From Litsea cubeba (taxonomy: Eukaryota; Streptophyta; Magnoliopsida; Laurales; Lauraceae), in contig CM022949.1 of assembly GCA_012931725.1 (NCBI GenBank), positions 68,398,011 through 68,462,010 on the forward strand: a DNA stretch of 64,000 nt, in the 5' to 3' direction. Positions 22,015 through 32,105 of this stretch are shown piece after piece. Positions within the stretch are counted from its first letter, which is position 1, and every line of letters begins with the position of its first letter. The notes below the pieces were generated by a model. That model made no database searches, was not told the origin of the DNA, and saw only the letters and a program-made list of their open reading frames with translations. Position numbers and translations under genes: made by a program.

Positions 22015-23777
22015 TGAAAGTCCTTGGGAGATCCTAACCCTAGAGGGGGGGTGAATAGGGTGAGCTACTAATAGAGACTAACTATGACCAATTTTAATTT
22101 CTTTACAATTAACTAGTCACTAGTGATGATAACAAGCACAATGCGGAAGCTAAATACATACAATCATCACAAGAGCATGCACCACAACACAATATTTATA
22201 GTGGTTCGGCCAACGTGCCTACATCCACTACCGGCTTGTGTTCCTCACACCCCACCGGATTTCCACTATTATGCTTTTCAAAAGGCTAAGCAATAACCTC
22301 TACAATGTATGCTTTCCAAGGCTTAGCAATAACCTTACAATGATGTTTTTCTAGGCTAAACAACAACCTATCAATATGCTTTTAATGGCTAAGCAATAAC
22401 CTTACAAAGAAATGATTTCTCAAAGAAAGTGTCTTCCAAAGAACACTCTAAGAGATTACAATTGAAGCACAATTACAATGCCTCTTTAATAGGCTAATTT
22501 GAAAGTGAAAACTAAACTCACACAACACACTAATGAGTGCAAAGATGTATGCTAATGAGGTGTGTGTGTGACAACTTCAATCAAGTCTAAAAAGTAAAGT
22601 CCAATGAATATATGCTCAAAGCAATTCAAAGATTAAAGCACATAGAAAGAATTGATTGAAGTTTAAATGCAAATCACATGAACAAATACTAACTTGTTGA
22701 TGATTTAAAACATAAAGGCTCACAAGTTGTATGAAATTAATTTGGCTTAAACATGTGATGCATTTGTAGTGTTGTTTTCAAAAACAAGATTTAACAAAGG
22801 TTTTAAAAAGATTGAAAACAACAATGATGATTCAAACAAGTTAAATTAACATGTTATAAAGAAATCAAAGTTTTAACCATAACATGTTTAACAAAGTTTA
22901 AAACTAAACTAAGTTTGAATCAAAGAAAAGAATTCATTACAACTTAATATCAAAGATTGAATGGAAGTAATGAATTCATTTCATCATAGTTATCATGCTA
23001 AAAACATTTACCAAAGATTTAAAACCAAGCATGAAACATATGATTTAATTAAGCAAAGCTTACTTGGAGATTTAACTTCATGATCCAAGCTTTAGCTTCC
23101 TTAATGACCTTCTTAATCCCCTTGGTTCATCCCCTTTATCTTCTCTTCAAACACCTCCAAGAAGGCTCCAAGTTTCCTCAAAAGTTCCAACCCTTTTCAA
23201 AGGGAATGAAGCCATTTTATACACAGAAAACAGAGTTTCTGCGTGTCCCCGGTCGACCCCATGACAGGCCCGGTCGACCCCATCCAAACGGTCAGAAAAA
23301 TGACCGTTGGAGAGCCAAACGGCTCTCTGCCCAGTCGACCCGCAGTGTACGCGGTCGACCGGGATGTGTACCCGGTCGACCGGGTACACTGGGCCCTGGG
23401 TCACTTTTCCCATTTTGCATACTTTTGCAATTTTCAAAGATTTTTGATGTGGGACTTGTTGGGGCCATTAAATCAAGCTTGAAACATGATTTAAATCAAT
23501 CTAAGTATTTTTAAAATCATGAATCATAAAAAGCCACAAATCATTTGAAACTTTAAAACTTAGGCTAAGCTTGAATTTTGAAATTCCTTTTACAAAATCA
23601 ATTGCATCCAAAATTAAAACCAATTCATGCATAAAACATGAGTTTTACCATATTTTAAACACAATGCATGGATAAAATAAGATTTCAATGTTTTCTAAAA
23701 TAATGCAAGTGTGAGAAATCAAATGATGATTAAAATGATATGCATCCATCAAATTGCAATACACAAAATTCCTAACA
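22015..23777 (-). repeat. 3' LTR of element A
   Basis: TG...CA block of 1763 bp, preceded on the plus strand by TATAT and followed by the polypurine tract. Visible differences from the other LTR are a 3-bp length change near the outer end, one extra G near 23202 and a few substitutions. The tandem GGCTAAGCAATAACC unit is at about 22276-22408 and the GGTCGAC cluster at 23250-23383. Confidence 0.92.
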
Positions 23778-24100
23778 ATCTCCCCCTTTGCAATTTGATG
23801 GCAAACCTTAACTTAACACTAAACCTCACACTAAGTCTTCAGCTCCTTGGCTTGACACGGCTTGAAATCTTCGGATGCTCCTTCACTTAGCTTGGGCTTT
23901 AGCTCTTTTGATCTTCATTCTTCTTGTCCTTAGCTCCAAGCTTTCTTTCTTTTATCTTCTCTCCCCCTTAGACCAAGCACTCTCTCTCCTTGGTCTTTCT
24001 CTCCCTTTGCCATTGAATGCTCTCTCCCCCTTTGATCTTTCTCCCTTTTTGGGTAGCTAGAGCATTTTCTCCCCCTTAATCCTTTCTCCCCCTTTGCCAT
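23778..24100 (-). promoter_or_regulatory. Polypurine tract and repeated polypurine-like tracts of element A
   Basis: The tract adjoining the 3' LTR reads AAAGGGGGAGA on the minus strand (about 23779-23789) and should prime plus-strand DNA. Further near-copies lie at about 23959-23969, 24020-24032, 24067-24077 and 24085-24095. Several tracts in a row are a trait reported for Sirevirus Copia elements. Confidence 0.75.
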
Positions 24101-24299
24101 TAAATTGCAAAGGTAGCAACTGAAGAAAGGTACCTACACACATGAAACAAGGAAAATACCTTTAGTAGCACCTGTTAACAAATGAAATCGAAAATGAAAT
24201 ACTTAACAGGCTATTATGCATGTGAGTAAGTTATAAGGGAATAGCAATGGTGAATTTGATCATCTCTAATGCTTCCTTAGAAGGTTTACTCCCCCTCAA

Positions 24300-26290
24300 T
24301 CCATAATCTTCTTTTGTCATACTTTTGACAAGAATATAACTATTAGATGCAAGAAGAAGATGGTTTAACCAATTGAGGGATAACTTCAAGGGAAGGATTA
24401 GATACCAATTGATAATGATTAACTATAGGGCTCAATGATCAAATTACCAAATTGGAGAGAAACCAATTGACCTATAAGCTTAAGGAAAGTTGAAGAGCAA
24501 GGTCAAAAGGTTAATCTATCATGGATACCAATTGAAATAAGAACCATATCAATTGAGATTTAAGAGTATGACTTATTAGCTCAATCACTCTAAAATGGAC
24601 TTAAGGAATGTAACTAGAAGGATTAATCCAAGTTAGAGCTATCCATGATGATAAGGGGTTTACTAAACATAGCATCAAATAATATAACTATGAAAATCAT
24701 ATGCTATGTAAATTTTGAAATCATTTCACTCAATCATAAAATATGACTATCAAGTGTAAGATGAGTGAAATGAATTTCAAACCATGATGCCTACCTCAAT
24801 CATTAACCAACCAAGATTATTAACACATAAACATGGTGGTCACGAGATTTAACCAAATAAGCAAGAGAGGTGGCAAACATGACCATTCATGAAGCTAATG
24901 GAATGTGACATGGAACAAAGACATATTACTATCAAGTTTAATCCAATGTGCACAAGGTTTATCACAAATATATAACATCAATTGGAAGTTATACTAATTG
25001 AAAATGATATCATTTGATTACCAATTGAATATGGAACATGTTTGAGAGCAAGCATGTGACAAACACAAGATTCCATCAAGCAACATAAATGAATATTCAT
25101 CACTTTAATGATATAACTATTGAGCATAGTGATGAACATGAGAAATTGCATTTTGAAAATATATGACTTATAAGAATATGCAATTTCCAAAGTGTCAACC
25201 ATATGAATACAACATCTAAGAAATCCATCATTCAAGAGATATAACTATGTAATTCAAGAAATGAATTTCAAAGAGGTTCATATGATCAATCACTACTATG
25301 AGGTTGAAACATGTATAAGTATGACAAATACACATGAATCAAACATCATAACCATCCATTTCACAAAAATGACTAGAGAGCATAAAGGATGGATTTGGGT
25401 TCTAGTATGGTTACAAAAAAAATAATTAAAGAACACAACCATACATGGAACAAATAGAACATTTGCATAAAGAATGTAACTAAAAGAGCAAAGATGCAAA
25501 TAGCTTAAAACAACATTCATTTCCATTAAAGGATGACATAAGCAAAAGCATAAGGAAATGAAAACATGGAACATGCTTTGATGAATACAACAAAAAGTTT
25601 TAAAGCATTTCCATTCATGCAATCTTCAAATCATAAACAAAATCTAACAATGGGCATAATGTATATGAAAATAAAGAAAGCACCTTATCAAACATCAAAT
25701 TGTATTCTAAGCAATATCACTACCAAGAATCATACAATTTGATTTAAAAACCATTCAACTTGCATTTTAAAAGATATAACTTAATTGGAAAACATACAAG
25801 TTGATCTTTTCAAAGTAATTTTCCATGTGAAAGTATAACTTAAAAATTCATGGAAAAATTAAATTGATTTAAGACATTTGTTTTTCAAAATAATCTAACT
25901 AAGATATACAAACAAATGATATTACAACATCAATCGATTATGAAAGATCTAGCTATGAAAGCTTTGAACCCATAATCAATTGAACATGTAGAAATGCAAA
26001 CAAGATGTGACTATAAAAAGCAAATCTAACATGTGAGAAATACAATCAAATGATTTTGAAAACCATGATATGTGACTTAGGGAAGTACATGAAGACAAAA
26101 TCAAATGATCATAAAGAAACAAATGCATTTTAAAAAATGTAACTAAGAAAGAACATAAAATGCAAATGCAATCATGACCAACAAAAAGATTTAACTATTA
26201 AGGGTAGGTTGGTCAATGAGGTCCAAGGCCCCTAAGGTTTGTCTATTTGTCTAACTTTGGGAATCCACCTAAGGTCTTGGGATGGATGAA
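24300..26290 (-). repeat. Array of 20 or more hairpins with variable stems and a common loop motif
   Basis: Consecutive inverted repeats every 60-90 bp, each with its own stem sequence and a 20-30-nt loop. Examples (left/right arms): 24668-24675/24701-24708; 24714-24732/24762-24781 (19 bp, one bulge); 25096-25104/25128-25136; 25142-25151/25178-25187; 25461-25468/25494-25501; 25695-25705/25732-25742; 25755-25762/25797-25804; 25817-25827/25849-25860; 25875-25883/25910-25918; 25931-25942/25971-25982; 26124-26131/26157-26164; 26175-26182/26208-26215. Loops carry variants of ATATAACTAT (ATATGACTAT, ATATTACTAT, GTATAACTTA, ATGTAACTAA), which on the sense strand is about TAGTYAYAT. No open frame crosses the region. 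Role unknown; see findings. Confidence 0.8.
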
Positions 26291-26696
26291 CTTTGAGGTC
26301 TAACTTAAACTTCTCACCAACTCTAGGAGATTTAACTTGATAAATTATTAACTTAGACTTATCACCATGAGATATAGATTTAACTAAGTTTAGCTTAGAT
26401 TGGTGATTAGTCTTTTGGTGAGTTTGCTTCTTTGGGGTTTGAACCATTTTTCTTTTCTTCTTATCTTCTCCCTTTAATTGACTTTGAATTTCAAATTTAT
26501 CTTTGCAACTTTCTTCAAAAGTTCTTTCATTTGTTGAGTTAAGGGAGGTAGGTTGAGAACCTTTTTATTTATAGATTCTTTTAAACTTGATTTAACTTGT
26601 TTAACCTTTTTAGAATCTATTTTAGGAGACTCCTTCTTAATTGATTTACTTGTTTAAGCTTCATGGAGTTCTCCTTGGTTTTTGGTGTCTTATCCA

Positions 26697-27815
26697 TCAT
26701 AGAATTTGATTTACCTTTCTTTGGTTCAAATATGGATTTAGACACATTGCTTCTTCTTTGTTGCACTCAAACCTAAAATGTCCTTCAATGCCACAATAAT
26801 TACATTTAGACATGGGCAAAGAAGTGTGAGTGCTAGAGAATGAGGACTCACCTTTCACAAAAGTGTTGGTGAATTTAGGGTCATATGAGGTATTCCTATC
26901 AAATCCAAGACCCGTCCTATCTCCTTTTGATTTACCCAATTTAAATAACTTTTCCAATCTTTCTTCACTTTGGGTAAATTTGCACTCATACTTTTGTTTG
27001 TATGTTTCAAGTTGAGTGACTTTGGTTTTAAGGGTTGAATTCTCATTTTTAACTTTAGTTAGTTCTTGTTCAATTCCCTTAAATTTGATTAGCTCTTCAT
27101 TGGCAAGTTTTAATTCAAATTTAATTTCATTAACAACATTAGATCCAAGTTCTAGAGTTTTTAAATTACTTTGAGCATTAGACAAGTTTTCATTGGAAAT
27201 AGTCAACTTGGATTTTAAATGGACAATGTTTTCATCTTGTCTTTTTAAAGTATCTCTTAGATTTAAATTTTCATTTTTAAGCTCATTACAATTTATCTTA
27301 ATCTCATTTAGTTCATTTTGAGCATTAGATAAATTTTCTTTAGAGATTTTTAACTTGGATTCAAGATTGTTAATGTCTTTATCTTGCCTTTGATCTCTTA
27401 ATTTAGAATTTTCCTTATTAAGATTGTCATAACCTATCTTTAAATCTTTTAATTCATCTTGAGCATTATATAGGTTATGTAAAGAGATCATGAACTTAGA
27501 GTCTACACAATTTATTAATTCTTCTTTCTCTCTAAGTTCATCTTTTGAAGAAACTAATTGTTTGTTTAGACTTTTAGATTTTTCTTCTAATCTTTTATTC
27601 TTTTTAACAAGCTCTAAGGCAAATGTACATAATTCATCATAGGCTTGTTGAATGTCATCTTCATTTTCATTAATTTCTTCTTCTTTTAATTTAAGTTTAG
27701 ATTCAAGTTGAGATACTTTAAATTCAATGTTTGAGTCTCCAATAGATGGAAGAAGAAGGGGTCTAGAAGAATCTACAAAGTCTAGCATAGTGGAATCCAT
27801 TCTAATGATTTTCAT
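26697..27815 (-). CDS. Reduced gag protein: long coiled coil plus one CCHC zinc knuckle
   Basis: Intact 372-codon frame starting about 100 bp after the 5' LTR. Residues about 30-280 are a heptad-rich coiled coil (for example KSKLTISNENLSNAQSNLK, with repeated related blocks). Near residue 340 is a single zinc knuckle CNYCGIEGHFRFEC (C-x2-C-x4-H-x4-C). The UBN2/capsid domain that normally opens Copia gag, such as that of Copia C in this window, is absent, as are protease and all pol domains. Known: CCHC knuckles bind RNA in gag nucleocapsids. Inferred: a rump gag that could co-assemble with, or recruit RNA to, particles of an autonomous relative. The open frame agrees with a recent insertion. 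Confidence 0.85.
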   Translation of the reverse strand: MKIIRMDSTMLDFVDSSRPLLLPSIGDSNIEFKVSQLESKLKLKEEEINENEDDIQQAYDELCTFALELVKKNKRLEEKSKSLNKQLVSSKDELREKEELINCVDSKFMISLHNLYNAQDELKDLKIGYDNLNKENSKLRDQRQDKDINNLESKLKISKENLSNAQNELNEIKINCNELKNENLNLRDTLKRQDENIVHLKSKLTISNENLSNAQSNLKTLELGSNVVNEIKFELKLANEELIKFKGIEQELTKVKNENSTLKTKVTQLETYKQKYECKFTQSEERLEKLFKLGKSKGDRTGLGFDRNTSYDPKFTNTFVKGESSFSSTHTSLPMSKCNYCGIEGHFRFECNKEEAMCLNPYLNQRKVNQIL

Positions 27816-27900
27816 AGAAAAACACTACTAGGGTTCTAACTTAAGGATCTAGATAGAGAGGATCAACTCCGGGTGTTTAAGCCCTAAATGGAGTAACCTT

Positions 27901-27912
27901 GCTCTGATACCA
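27901..27912 (-). promoter_or_regulatory. Primer-binding site of element A
   Basis: TGGTATCAGAGC on the minus strand, two bases from the 5' LTR. It is complementary to the 3' end of initiator tRNA-Met, the usual Copia primer. Confidence 0.92.
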
Positions 27913-27914
27913 AT

Positions 27915-29673
27915 TGAAAGTCCGGGGATCCTAACCCTAGAGGGGGGGTGAATAGGGTGAGCTACTAATAGAGACTAACTATGACCAATTTTAATTTCTT
28001 TACAATTAACTAGTCACTAGTGATGATAACAAGCACAATGCGGAAGCTAAATACATACAATCATCACAAGAGCATGCACCACAACACAATATTTATAGTG
28101 GTTCGGCCAACGTGCCTACATCCACTACCGGCTTGTGTTCCTCACACCCCACCGGATTTCCACTATTATGCTTTTCAAAAGGCTAAGCAATAACCTCTAC
28201 AATGTATGCTTTCCAAGGCTTAGCAATAACCTTACAATGATGTTTTTCTAGGCTAAACAACAACCTATCAATATGCTTTTAATGGCTAAGCAATAACCTT
28301 ACAAAGAAATGATTTCTCAAAGAAAGTGTCTTCCAAAGAACACTCTAAGAGATTACAATTGAAGCACAATTACAATGCCTCTTTAATAGGCTAATTTGAA
28401 AGTGAAAACTAAACTCACACAACACACTAATGAGTGCAAAGATGTATGCTAATGAGGTGTGTGTGTGACAACTTCAATCAAGTCTAAAAAGTAAAGTCCA
28501 ATGAATATATGCTCAAAGCAATTCAAAGATTAAAGCACATAGAAAGAATTGATTGAAGTTTAAATGCAAATCACATGAACAAATACTAACTTGTTGATGA
28601 TTTAAAACATAAAGGCTCACAAGTTGTATGAAATTAATTTGGCTTAAACATGTGATGCATTTGTAGTGTTGTTTTCAAAAACAAGATTTAACAAAGGTTT
28701 TAAAAAGATTGAAAACAACAATGATGATTCAAACAAGTTAAATTAACATGTTATAAAGAAATCAAAGTTTTAACCATAACATGTTTAACAAAGTTTAAAA
28801 CTAAACTAAGTTTGAATCAAAGAAAAGAATTCATTACAACTTAATATCAAAGATTGAATGGAAGTAATGAATTCATTTCATCATAGTTATCATGCTAAAA
28901 ACATTTACCAAAGATTTAAAACCAAGCATGAAACATATGATTTAATTAACCAAAGCTTACTTGGAGATTTAACTTCATGATCCAAGCTTTAGCTTCCTTA
29001 ATGACCTTCTTAATCCCCTTGGTTCATCCCCTTTATCTTCTCTTCAAACACCTCCAAGAAGGCTCCAAGTTTCCTCAAAAGTTCCAACTCTTTTCAAAGG
29101 AATGAAGCCATTTTATACACAGAAAACAGAGTTTCTGCGTGTCCCCGGTCGACCCCATGACAGGCCCGGTCGACCCCATCCAAACGGTCAGAAAAATGAC
29201 CGTTGGAGAGCCAAACGGCTCTCTGCCCAGTCGACCCGCAGTGTACGCGGTCGACCGGGATGTGTACCCGGTCGACCGGGTACACTGGGCCCTGGGTCAC
29301 TTTTCCCATTTTGCATACTTTTGCAATTTTCAAAGATTTTTGATGTGGGACTTGTTGGGGCCATTAAATCAAGCTTGAAACATGATTTAAATCAATCTAA
29401 GTATTTTTAAAATCATGAATCATAAAAAGCCACAAATCATTTGAAACTTTAAAACTTAGGCTAAGCTTGAATTTTGAAATTCCTTTTACAAAATCAATTG
29501 CATCCAAAATTAAAACCAATTCATGCATAAAACATGAGTTTTACCATATTTTAAACACAATGCATGGATAAAATAAGATTTCAATGTTTTCTAAAATAAT
29601 GCAAGTGTGAGAAATCAAATGATGATTAAAATGATATGCATCCATCAAATTGCAATACACAAAATTCCTAACA
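27915..29673 (-). repeat. 5' LTR of element A
   Basis: TG...CA block of 1759 bp, nearly identical to 22015-23777. It contains a minus-strand TATA box (29110-29117), a cluster of GGTCGAC motifs (about 29146-29280) and four imperfect copies of a roughly 45-bp unit built on GGCTAAGCAATAACC (about 28172-28304). Confidence 0.92.
29110..29117 (-). promoter_or_regulatory. TATA box in the 5' LTR of element A
   Basis: TATAAAAT on the minus strand (identical site at 23214-23221 in the 3' LTR). The GGTCGAC cluster begins about 30 bp downstream of it on the sense strand's upstream side, placing that cluster in the promoter-proximal U3 region. Confidence 0.6.
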
Positions 29674-29689
29674 TATATTTGGTGACTTT

Positions 29690-29947
29690 TGCCGGCGAAA
29701 ACAAAAATACGCCGATGATGTGAACCTTTGCCGGCGAAAATAAAAAAACGCCGAGAAAAATGGGATTTTTGCCGGCGAAAAAAAAAATGCCAAGAAAAAG
29801 GGACCTTTGTCGGTGAAAAAATGTCGCCGGGAAAACTATACTTTTCCCGGCGAAATAAGCTTTTGCACCGGCAAAAGCTTTACTTTTCCTGGCATTTTTT
29901 TATTGCGCCGGCAAAAAACGCCGGGAAAAGTGTAAATTCTTGTAGTG
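29690..29947. repeat. CACTA right subterminal repeats
   Basis: GCCGGCGAAAA and CGCCGG motifs in both orientations run up to the terminal AATTCTTGTAGTG. The same motif family begins on the other side of element A (about 21903-21930, CCGGCGCCAAAAATGCGCCG), confirming that A interrupted this subterminal region. Confidence 0.8.
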
Positions 29948-30659
29948 ACCGAGCATGATTCAAAGAACTTCGTGTGGAAGAACATAGTCACCAGGTTTGG
30001 CATCCCACGAGCTCTGGTCTCGGACAACGGGACCCAGTTCGATTCCAACATCTTCAAGAACTTCTGCCAAGTGCTCGGCATCAGAAACCACTATTCCACT
30101 CCTGCCTATCCCCAGAGCAATGGTCAAGCTGAAATCTCCAACAAAGTATTGCTCGATGGACTCAAAAAGAGGCTCGACCGAGCCAAGGGAAGATGGGTGG
30201 AGGAACTCCCAAGTGTCTTGTGGGCATACAGGACTACGCCAAGGCGCTCCACTTGAGCAACGCCTTTCTCATTGGCCTATGGAATGGAAGCCATGATTTT
30301 GCTTGAGGTCGGTCTCCCAACCTTGAGATCGGAACTCTTCGACCAAGGCCAAAACGAAATGAATCTGACTCGAGAACTGGACCTAGCCAGCGGCCATTCG
30401 CTTGGTTGCCTACCAGTAACAACTGGCTAAAGGATACAACCAAAGAGTCAGAGAGAAACTTCACGGTCGGAGAGCTCGTCTTAAAGAAAGCACTCCTTGG
30501 GGACAAAGATCCAAACCAAGGCAAGCTAGCACCAAACTAACTCGGACCATTCAAGGTGATCTCGGTAGCAGGCTAGTCAGCATACAGGCTCAAGGACATG
30601 GATGGGAAAGAACTCCCATGACCATGGAATACGACGCACCTCAAGAAATTCTACTTCTG
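29948..30659 (+). pseudogene. Gypsy I integrase, 3' part
   Basis: Continues the frame cut at 15730: TEHDSKNFVWKNI, then the catalytic SDNGTQFDS, the Glu region NGQAEISNK and VLWAYRTTPRRST. After a stop at about 30254 the C-terminal region is readable only in pieces (AYGMEA-like, then TTHLKKFY near the end). The two halves together make one Tat-type integrase, disrupted by the transposon and by later stops. Confidence 0.85.
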
Positions 30660-31144
30660 ATTGTAATCGATTTTTGAAGAGCAGTTTTAGCAAACTATGT
30701 TTCTTTGTCAATCTCGATTTTCAATTAAATTATTAAGGCGCAACAACAGCGCTAGAAAGGCTACCCTGGTCCCGGTACAAGTAATGGACGGGCATGTCTC
30801 CATCTTGGCTGTATGGCATCTCGGCTGGTCATGTCTTGGTAATCGACCACATGCAAGCTCATCCTAGTGCTGGCTATGGCCTCACACTGGTTCGGCTTCA
30901 TGTTATGTTCGACCTCATGATGGTTCGGCCTAATGCTGGCTACGGCCTCATAATGGCTCGACCTCGTGCTGGTTCGGCCTATAAGACTACACCTAATGGA
31001 CAGCGCTTATGTTCGGTTCTACTGAGGTCGGCAGACGTGGGAGTCCGTTGGATCCGACCCTTTCGTAACCAGGGGGCAAAGGCGTGCATCAACATTTCTT
31101 TTGTGTGGGTGTGCCAGATTTTCTATTTTACTTGGAATTGCAAG
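30660..31144 (+). other. Gypsy I 3' untranslated region with GGTTCGGCCT repeats
   Basis: Non-coding. It holds imperfect tandem repeats of about 30 bp around GGCTATGGCCTCACACTGG and GGTTCGGCCTAATGCTGG (about 30868-30985). A purine-rich ACCAGGGGGCAAAGG at 31069-31083 could be the polypurine tract, with the 3' LTR starting just after and then cut by Gypsy II at 31145. Confidence 0.5.
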
Positions 31145-31881
31145 TGGTGATCCGGAGATCAACCTTCGCAAGTAAAAAGGAAATAAACTTCTTTCAAGTT
31201 TTCCATTGCACATATATTTAAGAAAAGAGAAATTTTTCTTGGTTTGCTGTGAAAGGCGGTTTTTTTGGCATTTATAGCCGATTTTTTTACGTTTATAGCC
31301 GATTTTTGGCGTTTATAGCCGATTTTGGCGTTTATAACCGATTTACAATCCTTATCAATAATGAAAGACAAGAGTTGTGTTTTTTGTCTCTTTTAAAAAA
31401 ATACAAACTACAATGAAAAGCAAGAAAATGAGGATCTAACTTCTCAGGAGATTGTGGAGGACTCGTTCAGATTGACGGTCGCAAGCCATATGTGGACTTC
31501 GCCATCGAGATGCCTGACTTGGCTTCCAAGCATCAAAGTATGGTCAAATGTTGTCGAAATGACCTGAAACTTGACGTGGAGCCTTTTGGATGTATTTTGA
31601 GACCATCCATCGGCTCTGATCGAAGATTGGTGTCACCAATGCTTTCGCCGCCGGGAGCTCCTTTTCAGCTGCCGGAGAAGCGAAGTTAGACCAAATGATT
31701 TTGAAATGGTCCGAAACTTCTTGTGTACTCCTCTTTTGGCTATCTTGAAGGATCTTGCATTTTTTGTTTGATTCTGACAAGATTTGATTTTTGGAAGTAG
31801 CATTACCTATTTATGGCAGGTTCCGACTTCATGCAGTTTTCTGGATCTTGAAGAAGCAAAGTGACATTTTTTGTGTCAACA
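31145..31881 (-). repeat. 3' LTR of Gypsy II
   Basis: On the plus strand it runs TGGTGATCCGGAG...GTGTCAACA and is followed by a polypurine-tract complement. No second copy lies in the window, so the outer end is inferred from TG and the end of Gypsy I sequence. Inside (about 31256-31345) are four copies of a 20-22-bp unit around GGCGTTTATAGCCGATTTTT. Confidence 0.65.
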
Positions 31882-31896
31882 AATGCCCCCTCGAGG
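31882..31896 (-). promoter_or_regulatory. Polypurine tract of Gypsy II
   Basis: CTCGAGGGGGCATT on the minus strand directly precedes the LTR start TGTTGACAC. This is the expected plus-strand primer of a Tat element and sets the inner edge of the 3' LTR. Confidence 0.75.
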
Positions 31897-32105
31897 TGCA
31901 GCTACGAGTTGCTTAACTTTTGTAGTCGATGTGCCTCGAAGAGATTTTGTGAAGGAGAGCTTGTGACTTGAACAAGAGTCTTTGAGCAGTCTTTCTTTTT
32001 GGTATTTATAGCCTTTTGAGCTTCCAGGGGAATTTTATGGTAGTGAAAGGGATCACGTACCATCTCGAGGCAAAGTTTTAAAGATGAAATCAGGGATGTG
32101 GATTT

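Larger units (their letters stand above)
22015..29673 (-). mobile_element. Element A: young non-autonomous Sirevirus-like LTR retrotransposon
   Basis: Complete element of 7659 bp on the minus strand: 5' LTR 27915-29673, PBS 27901-27912, one gag-like frame, a 2-kb hairpin array, several polypurine tracts and 3' LTR 22015-23777. TSD is TATAT (22010-22014 and 29674-29678). LTRs differ by only a few bases and 4 bp of length (1763 versus 1759). No protease, integrase, reverse transcriptase or RNase H motif is present in any frame, so mobility must come from another element. Repeated polypurine tracts, the GAGGGGGGGTGAAT block at the LTR edge and the PBS context (CAATTGGTATCAGAGC on the sense strand) resemble Copia elements of the Sirevirus lineage. 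It sits inside the CACTA transposon. Confidence 0.88.
15731..29947. mobile_element. CACTA DNA transposon (non-autonomous, Pack-type), split by element A
   Basis: The left end is CACTACAACAAAATACAG and the right end is the inverted AATTCTTGTAGTG, matching CACTA (En/Spm) terminal inverted repeats. Flanking triplets are ATC (15728-15730) and ACC (29948-29950), consistent with a 3-bp TSD carrying one later change. Gypsy I integrase resumes exactly here. The left subterminal region has tandem GCCGACGC repeats, the right has GCCGGCG repeats. Removing the 7.66-kb insertion A leaves about 6.55 kb. No TNPA/TNPD transposase motif was seen, so movement would need a helper. It contains fragments of at least three host genes. 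Confidence 0.85.
9907..31144 (+). mobile_element. Gypsy I: decayed Tat-type Ty3/Gypsy retrotransposon
   Basis: Order on the plus strand: 5' LTR, PBS, gag, protease, reverse transcriptase, RNase H, a second (archaeal-type) RNase H, integrase. Two RNase H domains in this order mark the Tat branch of plant Ty3/Gypsy elements. The integrase is split by the CACTA transposon (15731-29947) and resumes at 29948. Many in-frame stops, often explained by C-to-T or G-to-A change (for example a lost Trp before the RVCVDF block), show long decay. The 3' end is interrupted at 31144/31145 by Gypsy II, so the 3' LTR is not identified here. The left boundary is set only approximately. Confidence 0.85.

Noticed and set aside
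23080..23514. Pro/Gly/Arg-rich frame in the element A LTR, repeated at 29102-29410
   Set aside because: Lies wholly inside LTRs over the GGTCGAC cluster; it is present twice only because the LTR is duplicated.
24300..26290. Hairpin array considered as a CRISPR-like array
   Set aside because: No identical direct repeats with unique spacers; the stems differ and only the loop motif is shared. It lies in a plant retroelement with no cas-like genes.
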